This document shows, piece after piece, positions 63,177-64,000 of a DNA stretch of 64,000 nucleotides. The DNA is from Candidatus Kaistella beijingensis. Lineage in GTDB: Bacteria > Bacteroidota > Bacteroidia > Flavobacteriales > Weeksellaceae. How positions within the stretch are numbered: the stretch's first letter is position 1; every line of letters starts with the position of its first letter. Under the pieces are notes generated by a model that did not search any database, was not told the origin of the DNA, and was given only the letters and a program-made list of their open reading frames with translations. The stretch covers positions 868,001 to 932,000 of the forward strand of contig NZ_CP071953.1 in assembly GCF_020084865.1 (NCBI RefSeq). The letters run 5' to 3'. Both the position numbers and the translations under genes were made by a program.

Positions 63177-64000
63177 ATGAGCAATTTAAAAGGAGTTGGT
63201 GTTGCTTTGGTAACGCCTTTCAATGAAGATTTGTCGGTAGATTTTGATTCGTTGACCAAATTGGTCGAGTTCAATATCGAGAACGGTACTAATTATTTGG
63301 TGGTTTTGGGAACAACCGCAGAAGCGGCGACGCTTTCAGAAGAGGAGAAAAAACAGGTTACAGAACATATCGTAAAGGTGAATAACGGACGTCTTCCTTT
63401 GGTTCTTGGAATTGGCGGAAACAACACGATGGAAGTTAAAAAACAGATTGAGCAAGCCGACCTTTCTGCTTTCGATGCAGTTCTTTCTGTTTCACCATAC
63501 TACAACAAACCTAATCAGGAAGGGCTTTATCAACACTATAAAGTTTTGGCCGGAACAGGAAAGAAAATCATTATTTACAACGTTCCTTCAAGAACCGGAC
63601 AAAATATTGAAGCTTCCACCACTTTGCGTTTGGCCAAGGAATTCTCGAATTTATTTTTAATTAAAGAAGCCGCACCCAATATTTTACAATATTTCGACAT
63701 ATTAAGACAAAAACCTGATGGTTTTAATTTGGTTTCCGGTGATGATGAATACACACTTCCCGTAACTTTAGCGGGAGGAAACGGTGTAATTTCCGTGATT
63801 GGACAAGGTTACCCGAAAGAATTCTCAACGATGGTTCAATTGGCTTTTGACGGAAAAGTAAAAGAAGCTTATGAAATCCACAATAAATTGGTGGAAATCA
63901 CCCGATTGATTTTCGCTGAAGGAAATCCTGCAGGAATTAAAACCGTTTTGGCGGAAAAAGGAATTATCAAAAATTATTTAAGACTTCCGTTGGTTGCAGC
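63177..64000 (+). CDS. dapA: 4-hydroxy-tetrahydrodipicolinate synthase, cut by window end
   Basis: 274 residues visible, with only about 20 missing at the right edge. TIM-barrel aldolase: LVTPFNEDLSVD near the start, LGTTAEAATLSEEE (about 44-57), SVSPYYNKPNQEGLYQHY, Tyr134 in IIIYNVPSRTG, and the Schiff-base Lys163 in LIKEAAPN. The motif GTTAE has Ala where Escherichia coli has Gly. It condenses pyruvate and aspartate semialdehyde for lysine and diaminopimelate. Start ATG fits the family N-terminus. Confidence 0.96.
   Translation, partial: MSNLKGVGVALVTPFNEDLSVDFDSLTKLVEFNIENGTNYLVVLGTTAEAATLSEEEKKQVTEHIVKVNNGRLPLVLGIGGNNTMEVKKQIEQADLSAFDAVLSVSPYYNKPNQEGLYQHYKVLAGTGKKIIIYNVPSRTGQNIEASTTLRLAKEFSNLFLIKEAAPNILQYFDILRQKPDGFNLVSGDDEYTLPVTLAGGNGVISVIGQGYPKEFSTMVQLAFDGKVKEAYEIHNKLVEITRLIFAEGNPAGIKTVLAEKGIIKNYLRLPLVA

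Noticed and set aside
63406..63660. Separate gene within the right-edge region
   Set aside because: It is an out-of-frame reading of dapA, whose own frame is continuous from 63177 to the window end.

Overview
The window is a stretch of chromosome from a member of the Bacteroidota, most likely a flavobacterium of the Chryseobacterium/Kaistella type (Weeksellaceae). The grounds are: AT-rich DNA; a complete gldK-gldL-gldM-gldN type IX secretion (T9SS) locus; a PorZ-like protein with a type A sorting tail; many families typical of the phylum (DUF4270, DUF5916, DUF2490, split transketolase, ACR3 with thioredoxin-type ArsC); gene starts without strong Shine-Dalgarno sequences; and promoters of the phylum's TTTG-N18-20-TAnnTTTG type, clearest in front of the tRNA genes. 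Genus-level placement is inference.

Layout from left to right. 0-8 kb: dnaN, a DUF2490 protein, a BtuB-like TonB receptor divergent from a DUF5916 outer-membrane protein, pheS and rdgB. 8-13.5 kb: a CPBP protease, prfC, a DUF4349-like lipoprotein and a DUF2891 protein. 13.5-16.4 kb: an arsenic operon arsR-arsM-acr3-arsC, followed by a possible 16-residue ORF and a terminator. 16.5-25.4 kb: uvrA, tRNA-Arg, an M28 peptidase, a methionine aminotransferase-like enzyme, a thioesterase, tRNA-Ser, crcB, trxB and holA. 25.4-30.2 kb: an HsdR-N-like nuclease domain protein, nhaC and a HAD phosphatase, then the two transketolase halves and a DUF2200 protein. 30.2-34 kb: two membrane proteins, then a nitrosative-stress group (RIC repair protein, Rrf2 regulator, small membrane protein) and an Lrp regulator. 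34-43 kb: tamB, tsaD, rsmE, a SpoU-type methyltransferase, a repeat-filled gap and asparaginase.

43-55 kb: tRNA-Ser, an orphan gene, an FAD oxidoreductase, then gldNMLK, glmS, a DUF4270 lipoprotein and a half-length starch-synthase-like protein, all on the minus strand, with panC divergent. 55.8-64 kb: a tRNA-Lys/Leu/Lys cluster, aroK, an Hsp15-like S4 protein, an FKBP-like lipoprotein, recO-porZ, a 5'-nucleotidase split into two overlapping genes in reversed domain order, and dapA cut by the right edge.

How they connect: GldKLMN form the motor and core of the T9SS, and PorZ belongs to its cell-surface attachment complex. TrxB should supply electrons, through thioredoxin, to the thioredoxin-type ArsC. 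The Rrf2/RIC group looks like a nitric-oxide response unit. No mobile element, CRISPR array, prophage or defence island was found. The least explained material is intergenic: several dispersed inverted repeats, heptad-phased tandem repeats, one element with pseudoknot potential, and the small ORF after the ars operon.
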